Assembly (NCBI GenBank): GCA_963753185.1 | Contig: CAVWBO010000007.1 | Span: forward strand, 1,426,001 to 1,490,000 | From: SZUA-442 sp963753185 | GTDB taxonomy: Bacteria > Actinomycetota > Acidimicrobiia > Spongiisociales > UBA5794 | Reading direction: 5' to 3' | Length of the DNA: 64,000 nt | Part shown: positions 60,087 to 64,000 of the stretch, one piece after another | Layout of the letters: every line of letters begins with the position of its first letter | How positions within the stretch are numbered: the stretch's first letter is position 1 | Program-made: the position numbers and the translations under genes | Notes under the pieces: model-generated | The model's input: the letters and a program-made list of their open reading frames with translations, nothing else | Database searches by the model: none | What the model was told of the DNA's origin: nothing

Positions 60087-60542
60087 GTGGATTACAGCGA
60101 GCGAGTGGGCGAGCGCCTGCGACAGATTCGCGTCCAGAGGGGCATGTCGCTCCAGGACGTCCATCGCGCCACCGGAGGCGAGTTCAAGGCCGCCGTCCTC
60201 GGTGCCTATGAGCGCGGTGAACGCAGCCTGTCACTGCCACGCCTCCGCCGCCTCGCGACCTGCTACGACGTCCCGATCAGCCAGCTGCTTCCCGAAGAGG
60301 ACACCTACGAACCACGCATGCATGCAGCGGGTGGAGTAGCGATCGACCTGACGAAGGTCGATTCGCTCAGCCCCGAGGTCGGGGAGGTCGTCGACCGGTT
60401 CCTCAGGCGAATCCAGGTCCAGCGGCAGGACTTCAACGGCAAGGTTCTGACGATCCGCGCTTCGGACGTCGCCATGTTGGCCCTGATGCTCGATGTGTCC
60501 GATCAGGACCTCGCTTCGTCACTCGAGCGCGAGAAGGCCTGA
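60087..60542 (+). CDS. BldD-like XRE transcription regulator
   Basis: This 151-residue protein matches Streptomyces BldD in length and order. The N-terminal XRE HTH has MSLQDVHRATGGEFKAAVLG and YERGERSLSLPRLRRLA. The C-terminal domain carries Arg113-Gln-Asp115, eight residues, then Arg124-x-x-Asp127. BldD binds cyclic di-GMP with R-G-D-x8-R-Q-D-D; spacing and charged positions agree, but two positions differ. The start is GTG with GGAGG. It may act as a c-di-GMP-controlled developmental repressor, but this needs binding data. Confidence 0.85.
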   Translation: MDYSERVGERLRQIRVQRGMSLQDVHRATGGEFKAAVLGAYERGERSLSLPRLRRLATCYDVPISQLLPEEDTYEPRMHAAGGVAIDLTKVDSLSPEVGEVVDRFLRRIQVQRQDFNGKVLTIRASDVAMLALMLDVSDQDLASSLEREKA

Positions 60543-60653
60543 GTCCGGCTCGGTTCCGGTGGTTCGCGCGCCGTGAACGCAGTGCAGGCTGTGGGCTGCG
60601 TGCGTTCCGGGCGACGGACATGAGATGGAACGGCCCTTACGGGGGTCCATCCC

Positions 60654-60659
60654 TATACT
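60654..60659 (+). promoter_or_regulatory. Probable -10 box for phoH
   Basis: TATACT in the gap between the BldD-like gene and phoH. It implies a transcript start near 60667 and excludes translation starts upstream of it, such as 60625. Confidence 0.5.
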
Positions 60660-60717
60660 CACACCTCTTGCTGTGCCACCCAATCAGCACGCTGCTGGTC
60701 AACCGAGGATTCAGGTC

Positions 60718-61698
60718 GTGACCTACCCACCGGATACCGACTCTCGGGTGCGCATCCCTTCCAATCACCTGATGGTGGAACTGTTGGGCAACAGGGATGT
60801 GCACCTCAAGCGCGTCGAGGACGCGTTTCCCGGCGCGCGCCTGATCGCTCGTGGGAACGAGATCGACATCGCCGGTGACGACAGGGAGGTTTCCCTCGCA
60901 CACACGGTGCTCGAGGAGCTCCTCGTCCTCGTCCAGGAGGGGCAATCCCTCGATGGCGACCGCGTCGACAGGGTCATCGCCATGGTCAAGGCCGACGTGC
61001 CGAAACCGTCCGGTGTCTTCACCGACGCCATCTCCGTGGGTCGGGGCAAGGTCGTGCGCGCCAAGACGCTCGGACAGAAGGGGTATGTCGACGCGATCAG
61101 GGAGAACACCCTCGTATTCGGCATCGGGCCTGCCGGAACCGGGAAGACGTACCTCGCCATGGCGTGCGCCGTCGAGGCGCTCGTGTCGGGCTCGGTGCGC
61201 AGGATCATCCTCTCGCGCCCTGCCGTGGAGGCAGGGGAGAGGCTCGGTTTCCTCCCCGGCGACCTCGCCGCCAAAGTCGATCCCTATCTCCGGCCCCTCT
61301 ATGACGCGTTGTATGAGATGCTCGGGCCTGAGGAGACGATCCGGCTCATGGAGCAGGGAACGATCGAGATCGCACCGCTGGCGTACATGCGCGGACGTAC
61401 CCTCAACGACGCCTTCGTCGTCCTCGACGAAGCCCAGAACACCACTCCCGAGCAGATGAAGATGTTCCTGACGAGGCTCGGCTTCAACTCGAAGATGGTG
61501 ATCACCGGGGATGTGACGCAGATGGACCTCGGTATCGGAAAACCGTCCGGCCTCACCGTCGTGCGCAACGTGCTGCACCTCCTCGACGGCATCGACTTCG
61601 TCGAACTCACCGGTGCCGACGTCGTGCGGCATCGCATCGTCGCCGCCATCGTGGATGCCTACGCCAAGTACGAGGCGGATCAGAAGGCGTTGTCATGA
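60718..61698 (+). CDS. phoH: PhoH-like ATPase
   Basis: RNA-associated P-loop ATPase, usually next to ybeY and pgpH. The start is unclear; the -10 box favours GTG 60718 or 60673. With 60718 the protein has 326 residues. Walker A is GPAGTGKTYLAM, Walker B VVLDEAQNTT, followed by MVITGDVTQMDL. The N-terminal KH-like domain is present. It overlaps the PgpH-like gene by four bases. Confidence 0.9.
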   Translation: MTYPPDTDSRVRIPSNHLMVELLGNRDVHLKRVEDAFPGARLIARGNEIDIAGDDREVSLAHTVLEELLVLVQEGQSLDGDRVDRVIAMVKADVPKPSGVFTDAISVGRGKVVRAKTLGQKGYVDAIRENTLVFGIGPAGTGKTYLAMACAVEALVSGSVRRIILSRPAVEAGERLGFLPGDLAAKVDPYLRPLYDALYEMLGPEETIRLMEQGTIEIAPLAYMRGRTLNDAFVVLDEAQNTTPEQMKMFLTRLGFNSKMVITGDVTQMDLGIGKPSGLTVVRNVLHLLDGIDFVELTGADVVRHRIVAAIVDAYAKYEADQKALS

Positions 61699-64000
61699 CC
61701 GCCTGGATGCAGCACAACAGGGTCGCTGTCCACCTCGGCATCATCGGGCTCGTCATCATCTTCGCGACGTCCGTGCTCCTGATCGGGTACACCGACACGA
61801 CGGATGTGCCCCCGGAACTCGCCGTCGGAGAACCAGCGCCGCAGGACTTCGTCGCGAACAGGACGACGTCGGCGATCCCGGATCCGGACAAGACAGAGCG
61901 AGAGCGGACGGCCGCCGAGAACAATGTGCCTGCGGTGTACGACATCAACACGACGACGTCCCAGCAGGTCATCAACGACATCAACACCTTCTTCGCCGAC
62001 CTGACGGCCGGAGCGACGCTGCCTGCACCGGATCCCGAGATGGCAACGGTTCCGAACCTGATCGGTGTCCCACTTGCGGAGGCAGAGGCCGCGGCCGAAG
62101 CGGTAGGGCTCGTCACGGTCTTCGGTGGGAACGTGGAGACCACAGACGAGGCCCAGAACGGCTTCGTGGCACAACAGAACCCCGTTGCAGGCACCGAGGT
62201 CGAGGTCGACACAGGTGTCACCGTCTTCGTGTTCATCCTCGCCGGGTCCTCGACGACGTCGGTTCCACAGACCACGACGACCACGGTGCCCGAGGACGCA
62301 GATCTCCCGCGCCGGGAAGTCCCGGAGCAGATCGCACTGTTGACGGAGCGTCACGCGGTTCTCGGCCAGACGATCCTGACCGACTTCGTCCTCCTCCACG
62401 AGAAGGACCTCGACCGGGTCGCCGACGGCACCCCGAGCGTGTTCCCCGACATGCAGAACACGTCGCTGGGGTGGGCGAGGGACGAGCTCGACGCCGGGAT
62501 CCGTGAGAACGAACTCAACGACGTCAAGCAGCGATTCCTCAACCCGTCGACCAGGCCACCGATGGCGATCGCAGGCATTCCTGAGGACGACGTGGAGACG
62601 ACCCACACGGCCATCGCGACCCTGGTCGCCCAGCAGCTGCAGGCGAACGAGCGCATCGACAACGCCCAGTGGGAGATCGAGAAACAGGCAGCCCGCGACG
62701 CCGTCCCCGAGCAGACGACCCAGTTCTCCTTCGGGGATCCCATCGCGAGCCAGGGCGAGATCCTCACGAGCGTCCAGGTCGCAGCGATCGTCGAACTCGG
62801 CCTCTACCAGCCGGACATCATCCTCGTCGCGCCCGGATGGGCACTTGCGTTCTTCGCAGCAATCAGCGTCCTCCTGTTCGCCCTCCTGCTCTATCGGATC
62901 GCACCCGGCAACGTCGAACGGACGCGCGACGTCATCCTCCTCGCGATCATCGTGAGCCTCTCGGCGGTGGTGGCACGGATTCCGGGACTGCTGACGAGCG
63001 CCGACAACCACGCGATCGGATACGTCCTCCCGGCCGTTGCGATCGGCGTGATGGCCGCGATCCTCTTCGATCAGAGAACGGCCCTCCTCTTCGTCGTCCC
63101 GATGGCGGGGTTCACAGCGATCGCGACCACGGACATCACCTTCACGGTGTTCGCAGCGTTCGCGACAGCCGTGCCGATCGCGTTCGTGTCTTCGGTATCG
63201 ACGAGGTCCCAGCTCCGCCTGTCGGTCGTGGGCTCGGCCGCGGTCGTAGCGCCTGCAGCGGCAGGGCTCGAGTTCCTGTTCCGGTACGGGATCGATGGCA
63301 GTTCGCCGTGGCTCGCGGGCCTCTGGGCGTTCGCCGGGGCGATCATCGGCGGCTTCCTGGCACAAGGTGCGGTCTCGTTCCTCGAAACATCGTTCGGGGT
63401 CACCACGACGATGTCCCTCCTGGACCTCCTCGATCGGAACCATCCCGCGCTCCAGGCACTGGAGGAGAAGGCCCCGGGGACCTTCAACCATTCGATGCTC
63501 GTCGGGTCACTCGCTGGAAGGGCAGCGCGCTCGATCGGCGCCGATCCACTCCTGGCCCAGGCCGCCGCCTGGTACCACGACCTCGGCAAGACGGAGCATC
63601 CGCAGTACTTCGTCGAGAACCAGCTCGGGTACAACCCACATGACGAGCTCACGCCCGAAGAGAGCGCAACGATCATTCGCAGGCACGTGAGCGATGGGCT
63701 GGATCTCGCAAAGCAGTACCGAATCCCCGACGACGTGGCGGACGGCATCAGGATGCACCACGGCACCAGCCTGATGCGCTACTTCTACCACAAGGCACTC
63801 ACCCAGGACCCGGACGTCGACGCCACAGCGTTCCGGCACCACGGCGTCAAGCCGAGGCGCAAGGAGATGGCGATCGTGATGATCTCCGATGCCACAGAGG
63901 CTGCGGCACGGGCATACGCACAGCAGGAGCAGCCGACGGAGCTCGGCCTCACGAAGCTCGTCGACGACATCGTGACGGAGAAACTCGACGACGGGCAGTT
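61695..64000 (+). CDS. PgpH-like 7TM-HD phosphodiesterase with PASTA domain (partial)
   Basis: The frame starts at an ATG overlapping the phoH stop and is open to the window end (768 residues visible). It has an N-terminal membrane helix (11-32), then an extracellular 7TMR-HDED-type domain, seven hydrophobic helices (about 375-570) and the HD domain with YHDLGK at 627-632. The family hydrolyses cyclic di-AMP. Within the extracellular domain, residues about 117-181 form a PASTA domain: VPNLIGVPLAEAEAAAEAVG, then GFVAQQNPVAGTEVEVDTG. A Thr-rich linker follows. PASTA domains bind peptidoglycan fragments, so this protein may couple wall state to c-di-AMP level. The C-terminal end is outside the window. 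Confidence 0.88.
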   Translation, partial: MTAWMQHNRVAVHLGIIGLVIIFATSVLLIGYTDTTDVPPELAVGEPAPQDFVANRTTSAIPDPDKTERERTAAENNVPAVYDINTTTSQQVINDINTFFADLTAGATLPAPDPEMATVPNLIGVPLAEAEAAAEAVGLVTVFGGNVETTDEAQNGFVAQQNPVAGTEVEVDTGVTVFVFILAGSSTTSVPQTTTTTVPEDADLPRREVPEQIALLTERHAVLGQTILTDFVLLHEKDLDRVADGTPSVFPDMQNTSLGWARDELDAGIRENELNDVKQRFLNPSTRPPMAIAGIPEDDVETTHTAIATLVAQQLQANERIDNAQWEIEKQAARDAVPEQTTQFSFGDPIASQGEILTSVQVAAIVELGLYQPDIILVAPGWALAFFAAISVLLFALLLYRIAPGNVERTRDVILLAIIVSLSAVVARIPGLLTSADNHAIGYVLPAVAIGVMAAILFDQRTALLFVVPMAGFTAIATTDITFTVFAAFATAVPIAFVSSVSTRSQLRLSVVGSAAVVAPAAAGLEFLFRYGIDGSSPWLAGLWAFAGAIIGGFLAQGAVSFLETSFGVTTTMSLLDLLDRNHPALQALEEKAPGTFNHSMLVGSLAGRAARSIGADPLLAQAAAWYHDLGKTEHPQYFVENQLGYNPHDELTPEESATIIRRHVSDGLDLAKQYRIPDDVADGIRMHHGTSLMRYFYHKALTQDPDVDATAFRHHGVKPRRKEMAIVMISDATEAAARAYAQQEQPTELGLTKLVDDIVTEKLDDGQ

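Overview
This is a gene-dense, high-GC (mid-60s percent) stretch with GTG and TTG starts and many 1-4 base start/stop overlaps. A BldD-type regulator, DUF222/HNH endonuclease, RodA/PBP2/MreBCD set, lipoproteins with Thr-rich linkers and NNCT-ending -10 boxes point to an actinomycetote; the gene order and protein styles suggest class Acidimicrobiia, but that is inference and no rRNA is present to confirm it. Most of the window is conserved core genome.

Layout. 1-2.8 kb: tRNA genes (Leu, Lys, Pro, Gly, Arg) with a HTH/LAGLIDADG-like protein, a methyltransferase and a nucleotidyltransferase. 2.7-5.66 kb: a small integrated element in the tRNA-Arg(TCT) gene, bounded by 49-bp direct repeats, with a decayed tyrosine integrase, paired candidate integrase arm sites at both ends and one secreted beta-propeller-like lipoprotein as cargo. 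5.85-10 kb: tRNA-His, tig-clpP-clpX, and a P-loop kinase-like gene. 10-15 kb (minus): an HrpA helicase and an amidohydrolase. 15.4-26.9 kb: valS-folC-ndk, then the cell-shape cluster mreB-mreC-mreD-mrdA-rodA, then tdk. 27-32 kb: RNase E/G, rplU-rpmA, obgE, proB. 32-36.4 kb: MoxR and VWA (CoxD/CoxE-like) genes, a response regulator, a degenerate M23 protein, nadD, rsfS, tRNA-Ala.

36.4-43.5 kb is the least orderly part: a truncated membrane gene abutting a tRNA-Ala with an abnormal 3' end, an ECF sigma factor followed by a frameshifted extracytoplasmic module, a hexamer repeat, XdhC/CoxI-type genes, a reductase remnant, an LCP lipoprotein and an HNH protein. 43.6-53.4 kb returns to core functions: apt, proA, leuS, two membrane/protease-like genes, comEA-comEC-holA. 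53.4-64 kb: rpsT-greA (minus), lepA-hemW-hrcA-dnaJ-rsmE, bldD, phoH and a PgpH-type HD phosphodiesterase that runs off the end.

No complete, clearly new multi-gene system was found. The most unusual signals are the mini-element with its paired arm sites, the PASTA domain inside the PgpH-like protein, the sigma/membrane/extracytoplasmic reading frame with a one-base shift, the large insertion in PBP2, and the scarred tRNA-Ala locus.
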